64,000 nucleotides of DNA from Banduia mediterranea (GCF_031846245.1 NZ_JAVRIC010000002.1:1-64000), one strand, 5' to 3'; counted from the first letter of the stretch, positions 43,339 to 51,736 are shown. Notes: a model not told the origin generated them from the sequence alone. Numbers and translations: made by a program.

Positions 43339-43512
43339 ATGAGGACTGCCTCCTGTCCGCAATGCGGCCAGCCTTCGGTGCTCGAACCCAGCAATCCATG
43401 GCGTCCATTCTGTAGCGAGCGCTGCAAGTTCGTGGACCTGGACGGTTGGTTCACCGGGCGCTACACCATTCCGGGGCCGGAACAGATGCCCCCGGACGAA
43501 GACGAGCACTGA
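43339..43512 (+). CDS. yacG: DNA gyrase inhibitor YacG
   Basis: Product of 57 residues. Four cysteines in CPQCGQ and CSERCKFVDL form a zinc finger, and SNPWRPFCSERCKFVDLDGWFTGRY is the family signature. YacG binds GyrB and inhibits gyrase in vitro. A GTG 12 bases upstream is an alternative start. Confidence 0.92.
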   Translation: MRTASCPQCGQPSVLEPSNPWRPFCSERCKFVDLDGWFTGRYTIPGPEQMPPDEDEH

Positions 43513-43844
43513 GTCCGTATCGTCGCGACTCACGCCGGCCACCGCCGGCACCACATCGATCATGGTCCTCGCATACGGGCGCCAAAAGGCATGCGACGCC
43601 GGCCACACGGCAGCGACAATCGGACCGTACGTCGCTAAGCTGAGCCTCTGGACCGGTTCGCCGCGGAAGACTGCAATGACGCCTGTGTATGGCATGGTCC
43701 GACATCGTTTGGCACCCTCGGGGGAAAGCATGCGTGGCTGCTTATCTCATCGGGCGCCGGTGAACGGCGGCTTCTCCTCAAGGCGAGCAGCCGTATACTT
43801 CACGTTCTTATCGCTTGCACGCCGCCCCGCACATCTACCAAGTT
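43513..43844. other. Gap of 332 bp before the c-di-GMP protein
   Basis: Part of the 379-bp gap between yacG and the gene at 43892. Open frames exist on both strands, but none has a family match, ribosome site or convincing codon pattern. A short GCCGGCcaccGCCGGC stem near 43533-43548 may end the zapD-yacG transcript (no T-run). The rest is probably promoter and leader DNA. Confidence 0.4.
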
Positions 43845-43879
43845 CCCGCAGTGCGCGCTCACTGCGGGGCGCGCCCCGC
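43845..43879 (+). promoter_or_regulatory. Two mutually exclusive hairpins before the GGDEF/EAL gene
   Basis: CCCGCAGTG (43845-43853) pairs perfectly with CACTGCGGG (43860-43868). GCGGGGCG (43864-43871) pairs with CGCCCCGC (43872-43879). The two stems share GCGGG, so only one can form. They end 12 bases before the ATG at 43892, placing one or the other next to the ribosome site. Confidence 0.5.
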
Positions 43880-43891
43880 TGACGTAACCGT

Positions 43892-45985
43892 ATGCCTGCC
43901 CTATTGAGTGTTCGTGGTCGCCTGATTGCGCTCGTCGCCAGCCTGGTCATCTGTCTGGGTGGAGCCAATCTTCTGCTGGGCCATCTGATCAGCAATGAGG
44001 AGAGGGTCAAGGCGCAGATGTGGGAACAGCATCAACGACTGGAAACGATTCATGCCGTCGTCGCGATGATGAGCACGCACCGCTTCAACCTCGGTCAGTA
44101 CAACAGCGCCTCGCTGATCAACGATCAAGCGCAGATCGCGGCAGCACAAGCGGCGGTGGATCAATCGCTCAACAAGCTACAAGCACAGCTCTCGAAAATG
44201 GCAGCGTTCGACGCGGCCAGTACCGAGCAGGTCCGCGAGCAGCTGGGCGCGCTGCCTGTGCACATCGGCGACGGAATGGAGGCATTCAAGGCTGGCCGCC
44301 AAGAAGAAGCCAATTTCCACATCGGAAAAGTCCGCAGCAGTCTCGATATGGTCGAGAAGACCCTGCATCGGGCAACCTCTCGTGAACAGGCCGAGGCGGA
44401 GGCCGTGCGCCAACATGAGACGGAACACGCCACGAATGTGATGCGGCTGTCTCTACTGATCGTCGCCATCAGCATCATGCTTGGCGCCATTCTCGGGTTC
44501 TGGCTGCTGCAGTCGATCATGCGACCATTGCAGGCCACCGTGCGTGCGATGCGGCAGGTCAACGACGGCGAGACTTCGGTCGACCTGCCGCCCATCACTC
44601 ACGACGAGTTCGGCGAGATGGCGCAGGCACTGCGCCAGTTTCGCGACCAGACCGAAAGGCTGCGGCAGCTGGCTTACAACGACGCACTGACCGGGCTCGG
44701 CACCCGGGCGCGACTCGAAGAAGTGGTGGAGCGCGCCACCGGGCAAGCGACGTCCGATTCATCGCCCATCGCACTGATGTTCATCAGCCTCGATAATCTG
44801 CGCAACGTCAACGACAGCCTCGGACATCGCATCGGCGACCACTATCTGTGCGAAGCGGCGGTTCGGCTTCAACGGTTTGCCCCATTCGGCAGTACGCTGT
44901 GCCGCTTCGGCGGGGACAAGTTCGTCATCGTACTAGACGAGATTCCGGGCCATGACCTTTCGGCTCAGATCGCGGCGATCTGCAACGTGGCGCGCAACAT
45001 CCTCATCGGTCTCTCCGAACCCTTCCCGTTCCGCGACCATCTGCTGCCAATGACGGCCTCGATCGGCGTGGGCATGTATCCCGCCGACGGTGAATCCTTC
45101 GAAGGCTTGATCACCGCAGCCGAGACCGCGATGTACACGGCCCGGCGTACCGGGGGCAACAGCGTTCAGTTCGCCAAGGCCGATTTCAGGACCACGGCCC
45201 GCGACCGTCTGCAACTGATCTCGGATATCCGTCGAGCGATCGAAGTCGGCGAGTTTCAGGCGCATTTCCAGCCGATCGTGGACACCGACACCAATCGCGT
45301 GATCGCCGCCGAGGCGCTGCTGCGCTGGCAGCATCCGGCGCGAGGGCTGCTGCTGCCCGGTGAGTTCATCCAGATCGCGGAGGAATCGGGCCTGATCCGA
45401 TCGCTGGGTGAACACTGCCTGCTACAGGCCTGCGAGCAGGCTGCGCTGTGGCGAAAGGCCGGCCACCCCATCCGGCTGTCGATCAATCTGTCGGCGCGCC
45501 AGATCGAGGATCGAACCATCCTGCCCGCTCTGCAAAGGATTTCCGCCGCTGCGCTGGTGCCGCCCGAATCAGTGGATTTCGAGATCACCGAAACCGCGAT
45601 GCTCGAGCACATCGACCATGCTCACGCCACGCTGACCGAGATTCGCTCTCTGGGCTACCGGATCAGCGTGGACGACTTCGGCACGGGTTACTCCTCGCTG
45701 GCCTACGTGCAGCGCTATCCGATCGACAAGATCAAGATCGACCGCTCTTTCGTCGCCAAGCTGGAGTACGCCCGTGAGGCCCGCGCGATTGTTTCCGCGA
45801 CCATGGCGCTGGCACAGCGCCTGGATCTGGAGTGTGTGGCCGAGGGCGTGGAAACTTCCCAGCAGATGCGCCTGCTCAGGGACATCTCCTGCACGCTGCA
45901 GCAGGGCTTCTATTTTTCGCCGGCGCTGGCGCCGGAAAATTTCCTGCCCTGGGTGCTCAGCTACGAGTCGCGGTCGGAATACTGA
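43892..45985 (+). CDS. Membrane GGDEF/EAL protein with degenerate GGDKF
   Basis: Protein of 697 residues. Membrane helices at about 10-31 and 184-206 enclose a periplasmic four-helix sensor (about 32-183), then HAMP (about 207-258). The GGDEF domain (about 262-430) has the active loop as GGDKF at 340-344, so cyclase activity is doubtful. The EAL domain (about 440-690) has EALLRW (474-479), NLSARQ, ETAML, DDFGTGYSSL and EGVET intact. It probably acts as a c-di-GMP phosphodiesterase controlled by a periplasmic signal. Its last 25 bases overlap the convergent gene 45961-46851. Confidence 0.9.
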   Translation: MPALLSVRGRLIALVASLVICLGGANLLLGHLISNEERVKAQMWEQHQRLETIHAVVAMMSTHRFNLGQYNSASLINDQAQIAAAQAAVDQSLNKLQAQLSKMAAFDAASTEQVREQLGALPVHIGDGMEAFKAGRQEEANFHIGKVRSSLDMVEKTLHRATSREQAEAEAVRQHETEHATNVMRLSLLIVAISIMLGAILGFWLLQSIMRPLQATVRAMRQVNDGETSVDLPPITHDEFGEMAQALRQFRDQTERLRQLAYNDALTGLGTRARLEEVVERATGQATSDSSPIALMFISLDNLRNVNDSLGHRIGDHYLCEAAVRLQRFAPFGSTLCRFGGDKFVIVLDEIPGHDLSAQIAAICNVARNILIGLSEPFPFRDHLLPMTASIGVGMYPADGESFEGLITAAETAMYTARRTGGNSVQFAKADFRTTARDRLQLISDIRRAIEVGEFQAHFQPIVDTDTNRVIAAEALLRWQHPARGLLLPGEFIQIAEESGLIRSLGEHCLLQACEQAALWRKAGHPIRLSINLSARQIEDRTILPALQRISAAALVPPESVDFEITETAMLEHIDHAHATLTEIRSLGYRISVDDFGTGYSSLAYVQRYPIDKIKIDRSFVAKLEYAREARAIVSATMALAQRLDLECVAEGVETSQQMRLLRDISCTLQQGFYFSPALAPENFLPWVLSYESRSEY

Positions 45986-46851
45986 GCCAGCTGCGCACGA
46001 GCCTCTCGTGTCACCAGCGGGTGCGGATCATCCACGGCCAGAGCCCAGACATGCAGATCGGGCGCCAGGCGATCCAGTGCGCTGACGGCGCCGATGCGGG
46101 CGCGCGGCGAAGGATGCCTGACCATCAGATCCGCCAGCAGATCGCGTGTGTTGCCATCGCCCAGCATGCTGGCGATCCTGAAGAACGATGAGCGCTTGGA
46201 GTTTTCGCTCTCAGCCGGATAGCCTGCGATGACGCCGCGCTCCAGATCGAAAAAATACTGCTCGCGAGCACGCACCTCTGGGACGGACACCATCAAATTC
46301 AAGGTGATGCTCATCTCCTTGGGGGGGTGCTGCACATGAAGGTCGCGGCTGGCGCGGTACAGCATCGCCATGTCACGGCCGAAACGCATGCGCTGCAAGG
46401 GCCGGATACTGACGGACTCCCCGACATAGCCGACGACCGATTCGAAATCATATTCGAACAGATCCGTTTCATAACCGGAACCGGAATAGTTGACGGTCAG
46501 AAAGCTGAAATTGTGGTCATGCGCCAGATCGTAGGAGAACTGTCCCTGGAACACACGACCGGCCACGATGTCAGCCGTGGACGGCCAGACATTCGCGCGC
46601 ACATAGAAGTTCTTGCGCTGCCCCAGCAGTATGGCCTGACTGGACGGAGTGGTCTCATCCGAAAACTGTCGGGCGATAAGCTCATTGAGACGGCGGACAA
46701 TCAGCTCCCGGTCATTGGCCAGCGCACGCAGCATCGGCGCTGATTCCGCGATCGAATCCTCGTCATTGAGATCGACCTTGGCCTGCACATAGTCCAGATA
46801 ATCCTCGGTGTCTATCGTGTCGTGGCCCTCGCAAGGGATGATCAAAGCCAT
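45961..46851 (-). CDS. Cupin-like metalloprotein with C-terminal HEAT repeats (candidate peptide-tailoring enzyme)
   Basis: Protein of 296 residues that I cannot assign to a named family. The N-terminal part (1-about 190) contains HDHNFSFLTVNYSGSG (H111, H113), ETDLFEYD (E133) and MLYRASRDLHVQHPP (H172, H175). The HxH...E...H order resembles the metal site of cupins (inference). The C-terminal part (about 215-290) has HEAT-like helices (MVRHPSPRARIGAVSALDRL, DDPHPLVTREARAQL). It starts 2 bases after the gene at 46854-47678, so they are one transcript with the small peptide gene upstream. It could be an oxygenase or binding protein acting on that peptide. Confidence 0.75.
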   Translation of the reverse strand: MALIIPCEGHDTIDTEDYLDYVQAKVDLNDEDSIAESAPMLRALANDRELIVRRLNELIARQFSDETTPSSQAILLGQRKNFYVRANVWPSTADIVAGRVFQGQFSYDLAHDHNFSFLTVNYSGSGYETDLFEYDFESVVGYVGESVSIRPLQRMRFGRDMAMLYRASRDLHVQHPPKEMSITLNLMVSVPEVRAREQYFFDLERGVIAGYPAESENSKRSSFFRIASMLGDGNTRDLLADLMVRHPSPRARIGAVSALDRLAPDLHVWALAVDDPHPLVTREARAQLAQYSDRDS

Positions 46852-46853
46852 GC

Positions 46854-47678
46854 CTAAATCTTCTTGTCCGTGATCGCCTGCAATGCCTTGCGCGCGGCGC
46901 TTTGCACGTGGGGGTGGCGATCGTGTGTCGCTGCTTCCAGCGCCTGAATCGCCGCCAGACGGTACAAGCGCGCCAGGTTCTGGATCGCCGCCCAGCGAAC
47001 AGCATGATGGGGATGCTTGGTCAGTTTCTCGACCGGATCGATCGACGAATGATGTGCAAAGCGACCAAGCACCGTCGCTGCGACCCGCAGCTGTGTGAAG
47101 CTCAGGTCCGCATCATTGGCCTGCCAGGCCTGTAGCCGGTCCCTGCTGAACAGCCATTCCAGGGTTCGTATCGGCGGCGTGACCAGCTTGAGCAACAGCG
47201 TGGGTTGACGGAACCGGAAATCATAGACGAACCGGTCCGATTCTATGGACAAGACCTCGCCGCACCGCAACCGCCGGGATTCGACCGGCTCCAGATGCAG
47301 CGATGGATCGAACACATCGTTCCGATACGAGTCCGGCAAGCGATAGACATCGTAATCAACGGACTCACCCGAAAGCAGGGCGTAGAACGCCAGTGTCGGC
47401 AAGGCGTGGATGTAACGCTGGGGCTCTTCGTGCAAGGACACCGAGAGGAGAAACCGCTCGCGGTGTAGTACCCACTCCCGCGAAAACCAGGACCCGACGA
47501 AATCGGGCCGGGCGCGTTGCTGGATCAGTTGGCGATTGATTTCATCGCGAAGAAATGACGAATCGACGAAGGCCTGAAACGCCGCTCGGCAGTCCCAAAA
47601 GCTTTCCGGTGCCTCGGGTCGAAACACCGACTCGGCCGATTCCACCAGTGCAGCAAGCGCATGTTCCCCTTTGGTCAT
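46854..47678 (-). CDS. HEAT-repeat protein paired with the cupin-like protein
   Basis: Protein of 274 residues that I do not recognise. Residues 1-about 185 are a mixed domain with no clear motif (REWVLHRERFLLSVSLHEEPQRYIH). Residues about 190-270 are HEAT-like repeats (KHPHHAVRWAAIQNLARLYR, THDRHPHVQSAARKALQAIT), similar in style to the C-terminus of its downstream partner. A CCCTCTATTAGAGGG stem covers the ribosome site, with AGAGGG directly against the ATG, so its translation may be limited or coupled. It lies 239 bp downstream of the peptide gene. Confidence 0.7.
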   Translation of the reverse strand: MTKGEHALAALVESAESVFRPEAPESFWDCRAAFQAFVDSSFLRDEINRQLIQQRARPDFVGSWFSREWVLHRERFLLSVSLHEEPQRYIHALPTLAFYALLSGESVDYDVYRLPDSYRNDVFDPSLHLEPVESRRLRCGEVLSIESDRFVYDFRFRQPTLLLKLVTPPIRTLEWLFSRDRLQAWQANDADLSFTQLRVAATVLGRFAHHSSIDPVEKLTKHPHHAVRWAAIQNLARLYRLAAIQALEAATHDRHPHVQSAARKALQAITDKKI

Positions 47679-47835
47679 CCCTCTATTAGAGGGAAAAACC
47701 TTTAGGAGGTCTAGCCTGCCCGTCGTGCGAGAGCTGCCGCCTGACCACTACCGCCAATGGAGGTGACGCTGCGCCTCGCGATCAGAAACCTTTCCGGCAC
47801 TTGAAATTGTCGGCCTCCGGACGGCGATACGGCTT

Positions 47836-47867
47836 AGGCCGCTCCCCTCGTCAGAGGGTCGCGGCCT
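47836..47867 (-). terminator. Strong hairpin between peptide gene and HEAT-protein genes
   Basis: AGGCCGC (47836-47842) pairs with GCGGCCT (47861-47867), and inside CCCTC pairs with GAGGG. It has no T-run, so it is more likely a processing or partial attenuation stem than a full terminator. Such stems after a small peptide gene commonly keep peptide mRNA more abundant than the downstream enzyme genes (known for RiPP loci; inference here). Confidence 0.5.
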
Positions 47868-47917
47868 GCCGAACACGATCAGCGACTGCGGTGCAGTCAG
47901 ATGACCGACGATGCCAG

Positions 47918-48058
47918 TCAGGTGTGATCGAACATCACGATCAGGAACGCCGCATTGCTGGCCTGCGTGTCACCCGCTTCGGCCGCCCCGGCGCCTGCAA
48001 CGTCATATTCCAGATCCGGGATTTCGAGTTCGATTTCGTTGTTGATGTCAAAGTTCAT
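47918..48058 (-). CDS. Small acidic peptide (46 residues), candidate modified-peptide precursor
   Basis: Starts at ATG 48058 with AGGAG 10 bases upstream. The N-terminal half, MNFDINNEIELEIPDLEYD, is acidic and leader-like. The rest is small residues (AGAGAAEAGDTQASN), then a hydrophobic end AAFLIVMFDHT. There is no cysteine, so lanthionine or sactionine bridges are excluded. It is followed on the same strand by a hairpin and two HEAT-repeat proteins, and preceded by AT-rich DNA with repeated operator-like sites. The design suggests a precursor peptide, but a small structural or toxin-type protein is also possible. Confidence 0.6.
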   Translation of the reverse strand: MNFDINNEIELEIPDLEYDVAGAGAAEAGDTQASNAAFLIVMFDHT

Positions 48059-48136
48059 GGCTGTTTTGCTCCTGATGTTGAGTGATCGCCCCAAGGCGCC
48101 CAAAAAATATAACACTATGCGATCTCAAATTGCCAA

Positions 48137-48173
48137 TTGTCGCCGACAAACGCTGCAAATTTGACGACAAACG
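48137..48173. promoter_or_regulatory. Palindrome plus 9-bp direct repeat upstream of the peptide gene
   Basis: TTGTCG-C-CGACAA (48137-48149) is a perfect palindrome. CGACAAACG occurs at 48144-48152 and again at 48165-48173, 21 bp apart (two helical turns). It lies 79-115 bp upstream of the peptide start in AT-rich DNA. On the minus strand TTGGCA and TATATT-like hexamers follow it with 18-19 bp spacing, a possible promoter. Confidence 0.55.
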
Positions 48174-48581
48174 TAATGTAAAATCATGAAGTTGTTTGTA
48201 TAAATTTGTTTTTAAAGGAATTTATGCAAAAATACAGTATTGCTTATCCAAACCTTTCATCAAATTCATCAAAAATGTCGATTTTGGTGCACGAAATAAA
48301 GAAACTTTACGAAAATTTAGGCAGGATGCCCCAATACGGGACACGGCGGTGGCATTTCCGACACGGATGGCGCCAAGACTGTGCTGAGCTCACCGATTTA
48401 CTCTCGACTCGAGCCTCCCCACGCGCCCTATCGAGCACGACTGTCCTGCAGGCAACCCAAGCAGCAGCACCTGAGCCCCGACTTGGCCTGACCACACTCG
48501 CGTGGCTGGCTCTGTTGGTCGCTGTGAAAATATGGCGCGACGGTTTAACGTCCCGACTGGACAGACCAGAGGAGAACCAGA
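48174..48581. other. AT-rich leader and unassigned DNA
   Basis: 48095-48310 is markedly AT-rich compared with the surroundings, then GC-rich again. On the plus strand a good ribosome site (AAAGGAA) precedes ATG 48224 (MQKYSIAYPNLSSNSSKMS), but the frame runs on through the GC-rich part into the gene at 48582 without any family pattern. It may be a short or broken gene. No other feature is seen up to the GAGGAG before 48582. Confidence 0.4.
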
Positions 48582-49157
48582 ATGGAGGAATGGGTGGCCC
48601 GTGCGCTGAGGCGCTGGCCGAATGTGCCCGCCCTTTACGGGTGGCTGTCACTGGATCGCCGTGGACGCTGGCTCATCAAGGGGGAACACATCACACGCCC
48701 CCAGATCATCGACACGATCAACCCCAATTACGCCGCCGATGCGCGCGGCTGCTGGTACTTCCAGAACGGCCCGCAACGGGGCTACGTCAGTCTGGAATAC
48801 GCGCCCCTGCACCTGCGCATCAACGGCGCTGGACAACTGATGGCGCACACCGGCGTGCCGGTCGACAGCGTCGACGCGGTTTATCTGGACGAGAACGGAG
48901 CGCTGCTTTTGGAATCGAACCTGGGGCCAGGACTGCTTGACGATCAGGATCTGGTCTGGGCGTTGAGCCACTTGCTGGTGGACGGGCACGAAGTTGACGA
49001 AGCCCAGCTCGCGAACGCCCTGGATCGTTCGTCGGGCTCGGATACGTCGCTGAAGTTCAACTTCATGGGCCGCGAGGCACCGGTACGACGCTGCGATTTT
49101 GCGCACATTCCGGCACGGCTCGGCTTTGTTCGTGAACCACAGCCGGAGCAGACTTAG
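48582..49157 (+). CDS. Conserved-looking protein of unknown function
   Basis: Product of 191 residues starting MEEWVARALRRWPNVPALYGWLSLDRRGRW, after GAGGAG at 8 bases. This PNVPxxYGWLxLDxRGxW start, followed by CWYFQNGPQRGYVSLEYAP, is a pattern I remember from a widespread proteobacterial family of unknown function; I cannot name it safely. No signal, membrane helix or metal motif is visible. It is divergent from the peptide cassette and followed by a nested repeat, so a functional link with the cassette is unproven. Confidence 0.7.
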   Translation: MEEWVARALRRWPNVPALYGWLSLDRRGRWLIKGEHITRPQIIDTINPNYAADARGCWYFQNGPQRGYVSLEYAPLHLRINGAGQLMAHTGVPVDSVDAVYLDENGALLLESNLGPGLLDDQDLVWALSHLLVDGHEVDEAQLANALDRSSGSDTSLKFNFMGREAPVRRCDFAHIPARLGFVREPQPEQT

Positions 49158-49158
49158 C

Positions 49159-49262
49159 GTGAATCATGCGCCGCGTGATGCCGACCTGCCCTCGCCCGCT
49201 TGCGGGAGAGCGGTGGGCGAGGGCAAGGGCCATGCCGCAGCAGATTCATTCTGCAGGGTGCC
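49159..49262. repeat. Nested palindromic repeats with 6-bp duplication
   Basis: GTGAATCATGCGCCGCGTG + ATGCCG, interrupted by a hairpin (GCCCTCGCCCGC ... GTGGGCGAGGGC), then ATGCCG again and CAGCAGATTCATTCTGC. Removing 49184-49237 gives the same order as the uninterrupted copy at 63069-63122. ATGCCG (49178-49183 and 49232-49237) looks like a target-site duplication. Confidence 0.65.
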
Positions 49263-49287
49263 GCTTGGCGGCATGGCCGTTAGCCGC

Positions 49288-51618
49288 TCAGTCCGACTTG
49301 TTGCGCAAGGCCTCGAACAGCGCTGCGCCCAGCGAGCCCGTTGGCTGCGCCTCGGCCTTGCGGCCACGCTTATTATTGTTGTGTGTTGCGGCCTTGGGGC
49401 GCGGCCGTGATCCGGAGCCGGCAGACTTGGCCATCGGTCGAACCGCGTCATCCCGGGACTTCATCGTCAACGCGATGCGCTTGCGCTTCACGTCCACCTC
49501 GACCACTCGGACCTTGACCACGTCTCCGGCCTTGACGACCTGGTACGGGTCCTTGACGAAGCGGTCCGACAGCTGGGAGACGTGCACCAGGCCGTCCTGA
49601 TGCACGCCGACATCCACGAAGGCGCCGAAGGCGGCGACATTGGTCACCGTGCCTTCAAGTACCATTCCCGGCTGCAGGTCCTTGAGTTCGTTCACTCCCT
49701 CCTTGAACTCGGCCGTCTTGAAACCAGGGCGCGGATCGCGGCCCGGCTTCTCGAGTTCGGCGATGATGTCGCGCACCGTCGGCAAACCGAAGCTGTCGCC
49801 GACAAAGGCATTCGGGTCCAGGGCACGCAGGGCTTCGGCATCGCCCATCAGGCTGCGCAGATCCCGCCCGCAGGCGGCGATGATGTTCTGCGCGAGCCCA
49901 TAGGCTTCGGGATGAACTGCGGAGGCGTCCAGCGGCTCATCGCCGTTCGGGATCCGCAGAAAGCCGGCGCACTGGACATAGGTCTTGGGGCCAAGCCGCG
50001 CCACGCCGAGCAGTTGCTGGCGGGAGCGGAACGGCCCCTGCGTGTTGCGATGCGCGACGATGGCCTCGGCCAGGGATTCACCCAGGCCTGACACGCGCGC
50101 GAGCAAGGGCGCGCTCGCCATGTTCAGATCGACGCCGACGGCATTGACGGCGTCCTCGACGATCGCATCCAGGGCACGCGCCAGCCGGAACTGATCGACG
50201 TCGTGCTGGTATTGGCCGACACCGATCGCCTTGGGCTCGATCTTGACCAGCTCCGCCAGCGGGTCCTGCAGCCGCCGCGCAATCGACACGGCTCCGCGCA
50301 AGGACACGTCCAGGTCCGGGAATTCCGCAGCCGCCAGGGCTGAGGCCGAATAGACCGAGGCACCCGCCTCGCTGACCGTGACCTTGATCGGCTTGGGGTC
50401 CGGCGCATTGATCAGCACCTCGGCCACCAGCTTGTCGGTTTCGCGACTGCCGGTGCCGTTGCCGATTGCGATCAGCTCGACCTTGTGTTTGTGAATCAGG
50501 CGCGCCAGTTCGGATTGAGAGCCCCGAACGTCATTCTTGGGTGCGAACGGATAGATCGTCGCGGTGTCGAGCAGCTTGCCGGTACCATCCACCACCGCCA
50601 GCTTGACGCCAGTGCGAATGCCGGGGTCCAGCCCCATCGTGGCCCGCGAACCGGCCGGCGCCGCCAGCAGCAGATCCTTGAGGTTGCGCGCGAACACCTG
50701 AATCGCCTCCAGGTCGGCGCGTTCGCGCAACTGCATCATCAGGTCGATCGACAGGCTCATCGACAGCTTGACGCGCCAGGTCCAGCGCACCACCTCCATC
50801 AGCCAGATCTCGGCCGGCGCGCTGCCCTGGCCGATCGAATAGGCATCGGCGATCATCCGTTCCACCGGCTTGAGCGGCGCGGGATCGTCCGCGTCGACCT
50901 CGATCGTCAGGCTCAGAATCTCCTCGTTGCGTCCGCGCATCATCGCCAAGGCTCGATGGCTGGGCACGCCCGACCAGCGCTCCACGTGGTCGAAATAATC
51001 CGAAAACTTCTGCCCGGCCTCCTGCTTGCCGTCGACCACGCGTGCTCGCAGAAACGCGTGCTTTTGCAGATAGGTCCGCAGCGCACCCAGGAGTTCGGCG
51101 TTTTCGGAGAACTGTTCGACCAGAATGTCGCGCGCACCGTCGAGCGCGGCCTTGGCATCCGGCACCTCGTCGCCGAGGTAGGCGGAGGCGGCGTCCTGCG
51201 GGTCCAGCGACCGATCCTGAAACAAAGCCTCGGCCAGGGGCCCCAGCCCTTTCTCGCGCGCGATCTGCGCGCGGGTGCGCCGCTTGGGCTTGTACGGAAG
51301 GTACAGATCTTCGAGTTCGGCCTTGGTCGTCACCGCCGCGATTCGCGCTTCCAGATCGTCCGTGAGCTTGTCCTGGCCACGGATCGATTCGAGCACACTG
51401 GTGCGACGCGCTTCGAGTTCGCGCAGATAGCCCAAACGGTCTTCCAGATTGCGCAGTTGGGTGTCGTCCAGACCGCCGGTGACTTCCTTGCGGTAACGGG
51501 CGATGAACGGCACGGTCGCGCCTTCGTCGAGCAGCGCCACCGCTGCGCCCACTTGCTGCGGACGGGCGCCGATCTCCTCGGCGATCAAACGGACGATTCG
51601 GCTGGCGGTGTCGGTCAT
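49288..51618 (-). CDS. tex: Tex-like RNA-binding transcription accessory protein
   Basis: Product of 776 residues with the Tex order. N-terminal helical region ([31 protein letters not shown]), YqgF-like domain ([21 protein letters not shown]), helix-hairpin-helix ([22 protein letters not shown]), and S1 domain near residues 650-720 ([29 protein letters not shown]). The tail is basic ([12 protein letters not shown]). Cytoplasmic, nucleic-acid binding, linked to transcription and virulence regulation in other bacteria. A single-gene unit. Confidence 0.95.
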   Translation of the reverse strand: MTDTASRIVRLIAEEIGARPQQVGAAVALLDEGATVPFIARYRKEVTGGLDDTQLRNLEDRLGYLRELEARRTSVLESIRGQDKLTDDLEARIAAVTTKAELEDLYLPYKPKRRTRAQIAREKGLGPLAEALFQDRSLDPQDAASAYLGDEVPDAKAALDGARDILVEQFSENAELLGALRTYLQKHAFLRARVVDGKQEAGQKFSDYFDHVERWSGVPSHRALAMMRGRNEEILSLTIEVDADDPAPLKPVERMIADAYSIGQGSAPAEIWLMEVVRWTWRVKLSMSLSIDLMMQLRERADLEAIQVFARNLKDLLLAAPAGSRATMGLDPGIRTGVKLAVVDGTGKLLDTATIYPFAPKNDVRGSQSELARLIHKHKVELIAIGNGTGSRETDKLVAEVLINAPDPKPIKVTVSEAGASVYSASALAAAEFPDLDVSLRGAVSIARRLQDPLAELVKIEPKAIGVGQYQHDVDQFRLARALDAIVEDAVNAVGVDLNMASAPLLARVSGLGESLAEAIVAHRNTQGPFRSRQQLLGVARLGPKTYVQCAGFLRIPNGDEPLDASAVHPEAYGLAQNIIAACGRDLRSLMGDAEALRALDPNAFVGDSFGLPTVRDIIAELEKPGRDPRPGFKTAEFKEGVNELKDLQPGMVLEGTVTNVAAFGAFVDVGVHQDGLVHVSQLSDRFVKDPYQVVKAGDVVKVRVVEVDVKRKRIALTMKSRDDAVRPMAKSAGSGSRPRPKAATHNNNKRGRKAEAQPTGSLGAALFEALRNKSD

Positions 51619-51736
51619 GGGTGAAGGCTTCGGGCTTGGGGAAGCGCGACCTTAGCCAGCTGCGCGACGCCTGCCAATCTGGCGCAGTCTCATGAAATCT
51701 GCTTGCGATGCCGAAACGGCCTCTGACCGAGACGCC

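Noticed and set aside
43228-43731. Minus-strand frame over the end of zapD, yacG and the gap
   Set aside because: Covers two real genes on the other strand and has no recognisable domain.
45961-48058. Lanthipeptide or sactipeptide cluster
   Set aside because: The peptide has no cysteine and no LanM, radical SAM or YcaO protein is encoded nearby.
48224-48940. Plus-strand gene starting at a good ribosome site in the AT-rich island
   Set aside because: The frame crosses into the gene at 48582 in another frame, composition changes sharply, and no family is recognised; kept only as a note.
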